From positions 1-34,937 of the forward strand of contig JAAFJQ010000012.1 of NCBI GenBank assembly GCA_013298185.1: a stretch of 34,937 nt of DNA. Reading direction: 5' to 3'. The DNA is from Deinococcales bacterium. GTDB lineage: Bacteria > Deinococcota > Deinococci > Deinococcales > JAAFIG01. The notes below the pieces were generated by a model that did not search any database, had not been told where the DNA came from, and saw only the letters and a program-made list of their open reading frames with translations. A program made the position numbers and the translations under genes. Positions 1 to 9,107 of this stretch are shown here, one piece after another (the stretch's first letter is position 1; each line of letters begins with the position of its first letter).

Positions 1-779
1 TGAATAGGGGTTTCTTTCTCGAGCGCTCCAGCAGGTATTTTTAGGAATGGTCCTGCTTCTCCATCTGCACTGGCAAAGTGTGTTCCTCCACTCGAGCCGA
101 TCATGGTGACTCGAGTGGATTTTGGCTCGAGTTCACTTAATTTCATGGTCAGGGTTTGACCATTGCTCGAGACTGGGACTTCTGCGATTCGGTACAGGGG
201 TTCATAACCTGTTTTCTTAATCTCGAGGGCTTGACGACCAGTTGGTACGCCTCGGAGGAGGTAGTAACCACTTGAGTTGGTGTTTGTCTCGAGACCAGAA
301 ATACCCACTGTTGCATCTTGGATGGGTTGTTGAGTGTCATGGTCAATGACATAACCTTCTACAAAGGAAAGGTAATTGATTTCTTCATCTATGGCTCGAG
401 TTGAAGCAGCTTGGGATATGGTAAAAGCTGGGTATAGGGTGGCTCGAGAACCAGTGTTATCAGCTACCATAATCCCATATACACTTGGTAGGAAACGCTT
501 TGGAACGATGACAATTGCTTGGGTTCTGGTGAGGCTGGCTATCTCGAGTTTGGTGCTTTGCACGAAGAAAGCTGTGCTGTTGATAAAACCAGTTCCTGTT
601 ATGGTGACTCTCGAGTCTTTATCATTGGTGAAAGTGGTTGGGTTGACACTCGAGATTCGTAGGGGTGTTCCATCTGGGGTGAGGTTGGTTGGTGCTTCTG
701 GGGTGGTGGGTGGTTGGACGCATGAGAACAGCATCAGAATGAAAAGAAGTGGCAGAAGATAATAGAGTTTGTTTTTCAT
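1..779 (-). CDS. Lipoprotein with IPT/TIG-like and carboxypeptidase-regulatory-like domains (partial; continues past window start)
   Basis: Manual reverse-strand translation from ATG at 779: MKNKLYYLLPLLFILMLFSCVQPPTTPEAPTNLTPDGTPLRISSVNPTTFTNDKDSRVTITGTGF...VEGYVIDHDTQQPIQDATVGISGLETNTNSSGYYLLRGVPTGRQALEIKKTGYEPLYRI..., no stop before the window edge. Lipobox LFSC; SD AAAGGA upstream. Confidence 0.85.
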   Translation of the reverse strand, partial: MKNKLYYLLPLLFILMLFSCVQPPTTPEAPTNLTPDGTPLRISSVNPTTFTNDKDSRVTITGTGFINSTAFFVQSTKLEIASLTRTQAIVIVPKRFLPSVYGIMVADNTGSRATLYPAFTISQAASTRAIDEEINYLSFVEGYVIDHDTQQPIQDATVGISGLETNTNSSGYYLLRGVPTGRQALEIKKTGYEPLYRIAEVPVSSNGQTLTMKLSELEPKSTRVTMIGSSGGTHFASADGEAGPFLKIPAGALEKETPI

Positions 780-791
780 GTTTTCATTCCT

Positions 792-2738
792 TTACTCGAG
801 GGTGTACGCCACAGTTGGACCAGCCGCAGAACCTGCCACCACAGTTTTTCCATCTGGGCTAAGTGCCAAGGCAAAGACCGCGTAACCAGAAACGGGTTTA
901 ACACTGGTAATTTCCTCGCCTGAACTGGCATTCCAGAGTTTCACGGTACTGTCATCCGAAGCGGTGATTAATGCACTGTTATCTTTGCTCCATAGCACCG
1001 CTCGTACTGCGCCAGTATGACCCGTAAAAGTTTTGATCAAAGCGCCTGTGCTGACATCAAAAACATAGGTGTTTTTATCGGTTGTTCCCACCGCGATTTG
1101 CGTTCCATCTGAATTCCAGTTTAAGCTCAGCACAGCGGCTGGAACAGCAATGCTGCGTATTTGGCTTCCATCGGTGCTGCTCGAGATTTTCAGGGTGCGG
1201 TCACTCGAGCCAGTCGCAATTTGGGTGCTGTCTGGATTGAACGCCACGGCATTGACAAAATCATTGTGTTGAATTGTGGCAATTTCTTCAAAAGTATCAG
1301 CTTTCCAGAGTTTCGCGCTGCTGTCCCAACTGGCAGTAGCAATCGTATTCGCACCCCATGCTACGCCGCGCACGGTGTAGGTGTGGCTGCTCAGGGTTTG
1401 GATTGGGGTTGGTGGTGTGGTGCTGGCATCCCAAATAATCGCTGTGCCGTCGCTGCTGCCTGTCATAAATCTTGAGCTGTCAGGGTTATAAGCAACGCCG
1501 TAAATGCTGTCAGTATGACCTGTAAATTCACTGAGGACATATGCGCCATTGGCTGATCGAATGATGTTCTTGGTGTTACGACCAACCTCGAGCAGCTTGC
1601 CATCATGGTCATAGGCTAGACCGTAGACATTGTTGACACGGGGTTGCGGAGGTGGTTTTGGAACAAAGTTCCGCTCCCATTTGATTTCGCGTTGTAATTG
1701 TCCAGTTAAAATGTCGTAGATGCGAACAGTTTCGTAATTAACACCATTGATATACATTGAATCATCTTGTACGACCCATGTACCTGTCGGGTCTGGTTCT
1801 CCACCGCGTTGTAAAGCTGTTGTTGTTGCGGTGCCAGTCTCGAGGTCATGGATTTTAGTTACGCTATAGCCAATGATGATTAATTTCTTACCATCTGCTC
1901 GTAACCAAGGCTTACTTCCAGATTGGGCATAACTAAAAGATTTGGTTTGTTGCAGTGTGCCTGTGGCTAAATCATAAGTTTCTAGGGTGGATGTATAACC
2001 ACCTTCGCCACTGAGTATCACATTTTGATTATCTAAGGTAAAAGCGCCTTGTTCTAATCTTGAAGACCAACTTCCAGTTCCGGACTTAGAAAATATGGTG
2101 CTTTGGGTTTCAAATGAATAAACGAGAGCCTCGTTATTGCCTATTATCAGAATTTTTGTATTGTCGTGGCTAAACTGCACAAAGCTGACATACGCAATCG
2201 TACCAATTCGGTGCAGTATCGCACCTGTGGTCATATTCCAAATGATGGTGCTGGTGACTCCATCTTCGGTGGTTTTTCCTGCTCCAAGTAAACCGTTTGG
2301 ACTCCACTGAAAAAAGTCGCTGTTGATGCCTTGCTCCAAGCCAGAATAGGTATTTGTGGCAATGTCTTGGCGTTCAACAATACCCAATTCGCTCACAGTA
2401 GCAATTTTTGTTCCACTTGGATTCCAATAAGCTTCTCGTGAACGCACTGCTCGCTGTTGAATGGCTTGGGTTGCTTGAACTGGCATATCAATCAAGGCAT
2501 TGCTGGCACTGATAAGCACTTGGCTCGAGTCTGGTTTCCAAGACACGCTACGAAAGTCACCCCAGTTCGGGTTTTGATTTGGATAAATTGCATTCCAACT
2601 GTTCCAAACAGAAGTTAAACCTGCTGGTGTTGGTTTGGGTTGGACTTGCTTGGTCATTTCTGCGGTGGTGTTACATGCCACCAAACTCAGGAAGCCGAGG
2701 ATGATTGTTGTGAAAATCATAAATTGTGATTTTTTCAT
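792..2738 (-). CDS. WD40 repeat lipoprotein
   Basis: Lipobox (LSLVAC) and repeated GH-x(n)-WD units (e.g. FTGHTDSIYGVAYNPDSSRFMTGSSDGTAIIWD, FTGHTGAVRAVLWSKDNSALITASDDSTVKLW). Confidence 0.93.
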   Translation of the reverse strand: MKKSQFMIFTTIILGFLSLVACNTTAEMTKQVQPKPTPAGLTSVWNSWNAIYPNQNPNWGDFRSVSWKPDSSQVLISASNALIDMPVQATQAIQQRAVRSREAYWNPSGTKIATVSELGIVERQDIATNTYSGLEQGINSDFFQWSPNGLLGAGKTTEDGVTSTIIWNMTTGAILHRIGTIAYVSFVQFSHDNTKILIIGNNEALVYSFETQSTIFSKSGTGSWSSRLEQGAFTLDNQNVILSGEGGYTSTLETYDLATGTLQQTKSFSYAQSGSKPWLRADGKKLIIIGYSVTKIHDLETGTATTTALQRGGEPDPTGTWVVQDDSMYINGVNYETVRIYDILTGQLQREIKWERNFVPKPPPQPRVNNVYGLAYDHDGKLLEVGRNTKNIIRSANGAYVLSEFTGHTDSIYGVAYNPDSSRFMTGSSDGTAIIWDASTTPPTPIQTLSSHTYTVRGVAWGANTIATASWDSSAKLWKADTFEEIATIQHNDFVNAVAFNPDSTQIATGSSDRTLKISSSTDGSQIRSIAVPAAVLSLNWNSDGTQIAVGTTDKNTYVFDVSTGALIKTFTGHTGAVRAVLWSKDNSALITASDDSTVKLWNASSGEEITSVKPVSGYAVFALALSPDGKTVVAGSAAGPTVAYTLE

Positions 2739-2985
2739 GGTTTACCTCATTGATAGAGCTTGTTTCCACCTCTACGCAGCAATTGTTGTGTTCAATTGTT
2801 ATTGCATCAACACTGGAATAACTCCCAAAGCCACAGTAGCAGTTTTATTTGACTTGTCAAGCTCGTTTTTCGTTCGGGTTTAAAACCCTGAGGCGCAAAG
2901 CATGCTATACCGATCTTGATTCCAATTGGTTATGGTTTTCAGAATGATTCATAAATTTCATAAAAAAAATTGTAAAATGATAAAC

Positions 2986-4002
2986 ATGAAGATAGAGCCT
3001 CAGTTTACCTACGGGGTCTTGATTGGCAGATTCCAACCACCCCACCAAACCCACATTGCCGTCATGCTCGAGGCGCTCAGCAGCGTGCAGAAACTGATTG
3101 TCATCATCGGTAGTGCCAAAACCGCTCGGAACATCAAAAACCCATTTTTGACCGAAGAACGCCAACACCTGATCCTCGAGGCACTAAAAGCAGCAGGGGC
3201 AGATACTTCAAGGGTCGCCTTTGGTTTTGTGCGCGATTACTTCTACAACGAAGCCATGTGGTTAGCGTCCGTACAACAAGGCGTGCATGGCATCACCAAA
3301 GGCTCAGACCATGTGGCACTGCTTGGGCATATCAAAGACGGCTCGAGCTACTACTTAAAAAGTTTCCCACAATGGGATTACTTACCCACCAAAATCGTCT
3401 CGAGTCTTAACGCCACCGATGTTCGCAACGCGCTCTGGACAGGACAAGACACCAGCCAAATGGTCAACCCAAGCACGAGGACTTGGCTCGAGAATTTCAA
3501 GCAAACACAGGACTACCTAGACCTTGTTCTCGAGTACCAATATGTGCAGGACTATAAAAAACTCTGGTCAGCCGCGCCATACCCACCTGTCTTTGTGACC
3601 ACCGATGCGGTCGTGATCAAAAGCGGATTTGTTCTTGTCATCAAACGCGGCGACCACCCCGGCAAAGGCAAATACGCCATGCCCGGTGGGTTTTTGAACC
3701 AAAAAGAAACTTTATTGGCTGGTTGCTTACGCGAACTGCTCGAGGAAACAGGCTTGAAGCTCGAGGCGGACAAGTACCTGAAAAACACAGCCGTCTTTGA
3801 CTACCCAGACCGCAGCCTGCGCGGACGTACGATTACCCATGCTTTTCACTTTGACCTTGGCATTGGCAGCTTACCCAACATCAAAGGAGGAGATGATGCC
3901 GCCGATGCGTTTTGGATGCCACTGTCCGAAGCCCTGTCCAAACCAGAGTTGTTTTTTGAAGATCACCACGCGATTATTGAGCATTTTGTTTTAAGGCAAT
4001 GA
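2986..4002 (+). CDS. nadM: Bifunctional NMN adenylyltransferase / Nudix hydrolase
   Basis: MKIEPQFTYGVLIGRFQPPHQTHIAVM (nucleotidyltransferase GRFQPPHxxH) plus C-terminal Nudix box GGFLNQKETLLAGCLRELLEETGL. ORF opens at 2926; start 2986 preferred (TAAAAT 7 nt upstream). Confidence 0.93.
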   Translation: MKIEPQFTYGVLIGRFQPPHQTHIAVMLEALSSVQKLIVIIGSAKTARNIKNPFLTEERQHLILEALKAAGADTSRVAFGFVRDYFYNEAMWLASVQQGVHGITKGSDHVALLGHIKDGSSYYLKSFPQWDYLPTKIVSSLNATDVRNALWTGQDTSQMVNPSTRTWLENFKQTQDYLDLVLEYQYVQDYKKLWSAAPYPPVFVTTDAVVIKSGFVLVIKRGDHPGKGKYAMPGGFLNQKETLLAGCLRELLEETGLKLEADKYLKNTAVFDYPDRSLRGRTITHAFHFDLGIGSLPNIKGGDDAADAFWMPLSEALSKPELFFEDHHAIIEHFVLRQ

Positions 4003-4101
4003 AAAGAAGCTACTGGCTTCTAGCTGCTAGTCATTAGCTAAAACCCAGAGCATCATCAGTCTCGAGCGAGGAACTTTGTTTAAGAGTTGTGCATTTCAAG
4101 C

Positions 4102-4132
4102 CTAGGAGCTAGAAGCTAGGCGCTAGGAGCTA
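4102..4132 (+). repeat. CTAGRRG heptad tandem repeat
   Basis: CTAGGAG CTAGAAG CTAGGCG CTAGGAG CTA; inverted counterpart CTTCTAG CTGCTAG upstream near 4018. Confidence 0.8.
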
Positions 4133-4135
4133 ATT

Positions 4136-5521
4136 ATGAACCCGATCAACGACAACAACATCATCCTCGACACAGACAGCTATAAAAGTTCGCACTTTAT
4201 GCAGTACCCGCCAAGCATGACGCGGATGATGAGTTACCTCGAGTCTCGAGGCGGCACATACCCTGCGACTCGGTTCTTTGGTTTGCAGTATGTGCTGAAA
4301 AAATATTTGAGTACACACGTTACGCTCGAGATGGTTGAAGAAGCGAATGCTGTTCTCAGCGCTCATGGTGAGCCTTTTCCACTCGAGGCGTGGCGTTTGA
4401 TTGCCACTGAACTTGGTGGGAAATTACCGCTCGAGATTCGGGCTGTTCCAGAAGGTACTTTGGTGCCGAACCATAATGTCCTGCTGACTTGCACCAACAC
4501 CGATGAGCGTTTTCCTTGGCTGGTCAGTTGGTTTGAAACGATGTTAATGCGGGTTTGGTATCCAACCACGGTTGCCACCCAGAGCTATTACATCAAAAAA
4601 GTGATTCAAAATGCACTCGAAGAAACATCCGATGATCCAAGTGGCGAAATTGCCTTTAAGCTCCATGACTTCGGCTCGAGAGGCGTGAGCAGCCGCGAAT
4701 CAGCAGGGATTGGTGGCTTGGCGCACCTGCTGAATTTCATGGGAACAGACACGCTCGAGGCGCTGCGGGTAGCTCGCAATTATTATCACTCCGAAACCGC
4801 AGGTTTTAGCATCCCAGCCGCCGAACACAGCACCGTAACAAGTTGGGGTAAGGAAAACGAACTCGAGGCATACCGCCATGCCGTTAAAATGTTTGCCAAA
4901 CCAGGGGCTTTGTTCGCCGTGGTTTCCGACAGTTACGACCTGAAAAACGCAATCAATCACTTTTGGGGTGAAGCCTTGCGTGAACAGATCATCTCGAGTG
5001 GTGCGACCCTCGTGGTGCGCCCAGACTCAGGCGACCCGCCCGCCGTGGTACGCATGGCGGTCAAAGCCCTCGATGCCAAATTTGGGCATAAGGTCAACAG
5101 CAAAGGCTACAAGGTGCTGAACCATGTGCGCGTGATTCAAGGTGACGGTATCAACGAAGAAAGCATCAAAGAAATTCTGGCAGGTATCATCAACGAACAG
5201 TACAGTGCCACCAATGTTGGCTTTGGTATGGGCGGGGCATTGCTACAAAAAGTTGACCGCGACACGCAGCGCTTTGCTTATAAAGCCAGTGCAGGTATCG
5301 TGGGTGGGGTGTACCGCCCAATCTACAAAGACCCAGTCACCGACCCGCGCAAGCGCAGCAAGGATGGGGTACTGGATTTGGTTCTCGAGAATGGCAAATT
5401 CCGCACCATGCAGTACACCGATTTTGCTGTTCCCTACCCAAACAGTGCCATGCGAACTGTCTTCAAAAATGGCGAGGTACTGGTCGAAGATACATTAGAA
5501 CAGATTCGCTCTCGAGCCTGA
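4136..5521 (+). CDS. nadV: Nicotinamide phosphoribosyltransferase
   Basis: NAMPT-type sequence: LDTDSYKSSHFMQYPPSMTRMMSYLESRGG, FKLHDFGSRGVSSRESAGIGGLAHLLNF, RPDSGDPP. Confidence 0.94.
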   Translation: MNPINDNNIILDTDSYKSSHFMQYPPSMTRMMSYLESRGGTYPATRFFGLQYVLKKYLSTHVTLEMVEEANAVLSAHGEPFPLEAWRLIATELGGKLPLEIRAVPEGTLVPNHNVLLTCTNTDERFPWLVSWFETMLMRVWYPTTVATQSYYIKKVIQNALEETSDDPSGEIAFKLHDFGSRGVSSRESAGIGGLAHLLNFMGTDTLEALRVARNYYHSETAGFSIPAAEHSTVTSWGKENELEAYRHAVKMFAKPGALFAVVSDSYDLKNAINHFWGEALREQIISSGATLVVRPDSGDPPAVVRMAVKALDAKFGHKVNSKGYKVLNHVRVIQGDGINEESIKEILAGIINEQYSATNVGFGMGGALLQKVDRDTQRFAYKASAGIVGGVYRPIYKDPVTDPRKRSKDGVLDLVLENGKFRTMQYTDFAVPYPNSAMRTVFKNGEVLVEDTLEQIRSRA

Positions 5522-5546
5522 AAATCTCATTCCATCAACTGTAAAT

Positions 5547-5615
5547 GGGTGAGGCATGCCTCACCCCTACGATTGGGGTTATTTCTAACCCGTAGGGGCA
5601 AGGCATGCCTTGCCC
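5547..5615. repeat. Paired inverted hairpin repeat element
   Basis: Perfect 20-bp palindromes GGGTGAGGCATGCCTCACCC (5547-5566) and GGGCAAGGCATGCCTTGCCC (5596-5615), with CCCCTACG/CGTAGGGG facing each other. Confidence 0.85.
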
Positions 5616-5725
5616 TGTAAAATAAGCATGTTTTTTCGATTAGAGTTCTTACAAACATTGTTGAGATCAAGACAATAATCGCTGAGCCTCAAATCAACAG
5701 CTCGAGGTAGAATCAAGCTATCTTC

Positions 5726-6616
5726 ATGAGCCTGACCCTCGCGCAATTAAAAATCTTTCTGGCTGCCCTCGAGCAGGGCAACCTGACCAATGCAGCCGCC
5801 GAACTCGAGCTATCGCAAAGCGCAGTTTCCCATGCCTTGCTGCAACTCGAGCGCAACCTTGGTGGGCGTTTACTCGAGCGTGGGCGTTTTGGCGCAAGAG
5901 CTACGGCGCTGGGCGAACGCATTGCCCGCCAAGCCCGAATCATGCTCCGAGCCGAAGCCGCGATGCTCGAAGAAATCAGGCTCGAGCAGGGGAATTTGCA
6001 GGGCATCATTCGGATTGCTTCGCTTCGCAGCATTGCCACGCATGTGCTGCCAGATTTGATTCAGGCATTTAAGGTGCTGCATCCCAAAGTTCGGTTTGAA
6101 TTGCAAAGCGGTGAGGGCATGGCGCATGGGGTTGAGAACGCAGTGCGCTCAGCTCGAGCTGACCTTGGTTTTTTAGCTGCGCCTGTGGAAACCGACCTGA
6201 ACAGCCATGATTTTTTTCGGGATGAATGGGTGGCGCTGTTCCCCAAGCAGAACGCTCCAAGCACACAGCAGGCTTCTTGGTCAAGCATTCTCGAGCAACC
6301 TTTTTTACTCTGCAACGAGGCTGGAGCGCCAACCATCCGCGATTACTTTGCGCGGCATCAGCAACCGCTCGAGAAAGCCGCTCAGGTCGAGGATGACAGC
6401 GTAATTCTGAGCATGGTGGCACATGGCTTTGGTGTCAGCATCCTGCCGCGCTTAGCCACGTTGCCACTGCCCAACGGTGTGACAACTCGAGCCTTGCCCG
6501 AACCGCTCGAGCGCAGAATTGTGGTAGCGCGACTGCCTCAGCTCGAGTCTCGGGTGGTGGGTGCTTTCCTCGAATTTATTCAGCACCGTGACAATCGCAA
6601 TTCGGCTGCTACTTAA
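5726..6616 (+). CDS. LysR family transcriptional regulator
   Basis: N-terminal wHTH (LAQLKIFLAALEQGNLTNAAAELELSQSAVSHALLQLERNLGGRLLERG) and substrate-binding domain. Confidence 0.93.
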   Translation: MSLTLAQLKIFLAALEQGNLTNAAAELELSQSAVSHALLQLERNLGGRLLERGRFGARATALGERIARQARIMLRAEAAMLEEIRLEQGNLQGIIRIASLRSIATHVLPDLIQAFKVLHPKVRFELQSGEGMAHGVENAVRSARADLGFLAAPVETDLNSHDFFRDEWVALFPKQNAPSTQQASWSSILEQPFLLCNEAGAPTIRDYFARHQQPLEKAAQVEDDSVILSMVAHGFGVSILPRLATLPLPNGVTTRALPEPLERRIVVARLPQLESRVVGAFLEFIQHRDNRNSAAT

Positions 6617-6712
6617 ATTGGGGTTGGCTCAAAGCGCTCTGTTCGAGAAGTGGTTTGGAAGATGAGCAATTTTAGCTTGGCTTTACCGCCAAGCAGTGCT
6701 AAAATCATAGGT

Positions 6713-6922
6713 ATGACTTTGCAAGTACCACAAAATCTCAGCAATCGCCTCAAAGAATTTGCTTTGGCTCGAGGACAATCTGAGCAAGCTGTTCTTGAGC
6801 AGATTCTTGCCGAAGCGCTTTTACCAAGCATAACGCGGACTTGGGTGGGTATTGGCGAATCTGGCATTGGTGATTTATCCGAACGGGTGGATGAACTGCT
6901 CTTTGCGGAACGTCAACCATGA
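6713..6922 (+). CDS. Antitoxin, ribbon-helix-helix type, partner of downstream PIN toxin
   Basis: MTLQVPQNLSNRLKEFALARGQSEQAVLEQIL...GIGESGIGDLSERVDELLF; ATGA overlap with toxin; TAAAAT 7 nt before ATG with TTGGCT at 17-bp spacing. Confidence 0.75.
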   Translation: MTLQVPQNLSNRLKEFALARGQSEQAVLEQILAEALLPSITRTWVGIGESGIGDLSERVDELLFAERQP

Positions 6923-7317
6923 TTCTATGCGATTCTGGTGCGCTAATTGCATTGGTAGACAAATCGGATAAACATCATTTAGCAGTGAAACGATTCACGA
7001 CCAAGCGATTCCTCATTCCAACAACTGTGCTGTGCGAAGTGGATTATTTTCTAACCAAATACCTTGGCGAAGAAATGGCAAAGACTTTTCTTGAGGGTGT
7101 GACGCAAAGCAATGAGTTACTTGTCTTTGATGGCACAGACCTTGCTCGAGTTAATCAGATTCGGCGACAATACAATGATTTACCACTTGGTTTCGTGGAT
7201 GCAAGTATTATTGCTTTAGCAGAACGGTATCGGATTCGGCAAGTTTTAACCATTGACCGAAGGCATTTTCTCGCAGTACAACCTTTGCATTTAGGGTATC
7301 TCGAGTTACTGCCTTGA
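6919..7317 (+). CDS. PIN domain (VapC-like) toxin
   Basis: MILCDSGALIALVDKSDKHH...PTTVLCEVDYFL...DLPLGFVDASIIALAERYRIRQVLTIDRRHF; PIN acidic residues. Confidence 0.87.
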   Translation: MILCDSGALIALVDKSDKHHLAVKRFTTKRFLIPTTVLCEVDYFLTKYLGEEMAKTFLEGVTQSNELLVFDGTDLARVNQIRRQYNDLPLGFVDASIIALAERYRIRQVLTIDRRHFLAVQPLHLGYLELLP

Positions 7318-7334
7318 CTTAATACATCGTTTCA

Positions 7335-7439
7335 GAAGTCTTTATGACTTCCGAGCAAAGCGAGTGGAAAAGAGTGCAGCGTTGGTCAGTCCGACAATTC
7401 TGGGAAACAGAATGTAAGGACTTACGAAACGCTGCACTT
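7335..7439. other. Candidate structured RNA / imperfect long inverted repeat
   Basis: GAAGTC-TTTAT-GACTTC, then nested helices AGTGCAGCGTT/AACGCTGCACT, AGTCC/GGACT, ATTCT/AGAAT around loop GGGAAAC. Confidence 0.5.
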
Positions 7440-7510
7440 AAACGAAGTGATTTGACTTTTATGGCTCAGGTAAATCGACGTAGCCAAGTTTTTTGGTGGC
7501 TCGAGTATCG

Positions 7511-7543
7511 TGTGATGCCGATGTGATGCCAATGTGATGCGGC
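7511..7543 (+). promoter_or_regulatory. 11-bp tandem repeat x3 upstream of RCC1 lipoprotein
   Basis: TGTGATGCCGA TGTGATGCCAA TGTGATGCGGC. Confidence 0.6.
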
Positions 7544-7664
7544 TTTGGTACTGTCCAATGGCAATGAAAATCCGTATTCAACTCAAACCACCTTGAACCA
7601 AAAGATTTTGGTTGTTCTGACCAGAATCTGGTCGCGTCTCGAGGCTCTTTCTACAAAGGAAATC

Positions 7665-9107
7665 ATGAATAAACCGTTTTTTGCAACCATTGGTCTTTTA
7701 TCGCTGGCTATTGTGGCATGTACTCCGACCCCAACTTCAACCTCAACCATTAGCAGTGTTGGCTTGACCAGTTCTGTGGTCAATGTGCGCCAAGGTGGTT
7801 CTATCAATCTGCAAGGCAGTATTCAAGGCGATGGTAATTTTAATTCAACCCTGACTTGGACACTCGAGCCAAGCGGTGTGGGTTCGCTCTCGAGCAGCAC
7901 AGGCAGCAGCGTCACATACAATGCTCCAAGCAGCACCTTTGGACGGGTGGTGCGAATTATTGTCAGCAGCTTCCAAGACCCAAGCAAAACAAAAACCATT
8001 TACATTGGAGTGCATCCCAATCAGGGCAGCATTGCCGCAGGTTCAGGGCATTCCATGGCAATCAAAACCAATGGGACCCTGCTGACATGGGGTTGGAATT
8101 CAAAAGGACAACTCGGTGATGGCACAATCAATGATAGCTCGAGCCTCCTAGCCATTTCTGGGGTCACAGATGTTGTGGCAGTTGCTGCTGGCTATGAGCA
8201 TTCCTTGGCACTCAAAGCCGATGGCACAATGCTGGCATGGGGTGCAGATGACTTTGGGCAACTCGGCGATGATGCCACCAAAGCCAATAAGTCCACACCT
8301 GTGGTGGTTTCAGGAGCAACGGGCATTGTGGCAATAGCGGCAAGTTTGCAATCCTCGTTTGCCCTGAAATCAGATGGGACACTGCTGGCTTGGGGACAAA
8401 ACACCAACGGGCAACTTGGCATTGGCGCTGTTTTTGGTGATAAAACCACACCTGTACAAGTTCCTGGAATCTCGGATGTGATTGCTATTGCCTCGAGTTC
8501 ATTATCATCTCATGTGCTGGCACTCAAAGTTGACGGCACAATGCTGGCTTGGGGACGCGAAACGGCAGGTGAATTGGGCGATGACCAAACCAGTACATCG
8601 CAAGCCGAACCAGTTCCTGTCTTAAATGCCACGAACATTATTGCCGTTGCTACAGGGGCGCTCTACTCATTGGCACTCAAAGCCGATGGCACGGTGTTGT
8701 CTTGGGGCAACAATGGCTCTGGGCAACTGGGCAATGGAAGTGTACTGACAGATGAATTCACACCAAAAGCTGTACCAAATGTTTCAGGCGTAGTTGCCAT
8801 CACCGCAGGGCTTTACACCTCGCTTGTCTTAAAACAAGATGGCACGATGCTGGCTTGGGGATATGATGCTTATGGACAGTTGGGTGACGATGCCGCCTTT
8901 GCTGATAAAGCCTCGCCTGTCGTGGTTTCGGGAGTAACAGGCGTTGTTGGTATCGCCAGTTCGTATCATGTGCTTGCCCTTAAATCAGACGGCACAATGC
9001 AAGCGTGGGGCGCGAACGATACTGGGCAACTTGGCAGTGGTTCAGGACCCGACGTTGGTTTACCCCAGACGGTCTTATTGGGTGCAGACCGAATTCGTGT
9101 GCCGTAA
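7665..9107 (+). CDS. RCC1-repeat lipoprotein
   Basis: Signal/lipobox MNKPFFATIGLLSLAIVACTPTP; repeated LxWGxNxxGQLGDG / HSLALKADGTMLAWG units. ORF opens at 7545; 7665 preferred (SD AAAGGA, signal peptide). Confidence 0.9.
   Translation: MNKPFFATIGLLSLAIVACTPTPTSTSTISSVGLTSSVVNVRQGGSINLQGSIQGDGNFNSTLTWTLEPSGVGSLSSSTGSSVTYNAPSSTFGRVVRIIVSSFQDPSKTKTIYIGVHPNQGSIAAGSGHSMAIKTNGTLLTWGWNSKGQLGDGTINDSSSLLAISGVTDVVAVAAGYEHSLALKADGTMLAWGADDFGQLGDDATKANKSTPVVVSGATGIVAIAASLQSSFALKSDGTLLAWGQNTNGQLGIGAVFGDKTTPVQVPGISDVIAIASSSLSSHVLALKVDGTMLAWGRETAGELGDDQTSTSQAEPVPVLNATNIIAVATGALYSLALKADGTVLSWGNNGSGQLGNGSVLTDEFTPKAVPNVSGVVAITAGLYTSLVLKQDGTMLAWGYDAYGQLGDDAAFADKASPVVVSGVTGVVGIASSYHVLALKSDGTMQAWGANDTGQLGSGSGPDVGLPQTVLLGADRIRVP

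Noticed and set aside
376-762. 128-aa plus-strand ORF
   Set aside because: Antisense to a clear lipoprotein CDS on the minus strand; no SD or family.
1069-1475. Plus-strand ORFs inside the WD40 gene
   Set aside because: Antisense shadow ORFs of a well-supported repeat protein.
5713-6422. Minus-strand ORFs opposite the LysR gene (108, 85, 91, 117 aa)
   Set aside because: Shadow ORFs; composition follows the complement of LysR codons.
7344-7526. 60-aa ORF
   Set aside because: Overlaps a nested hairpin and the 11-bp repeat; no family recognised. Not called as CDS, though not excluded.
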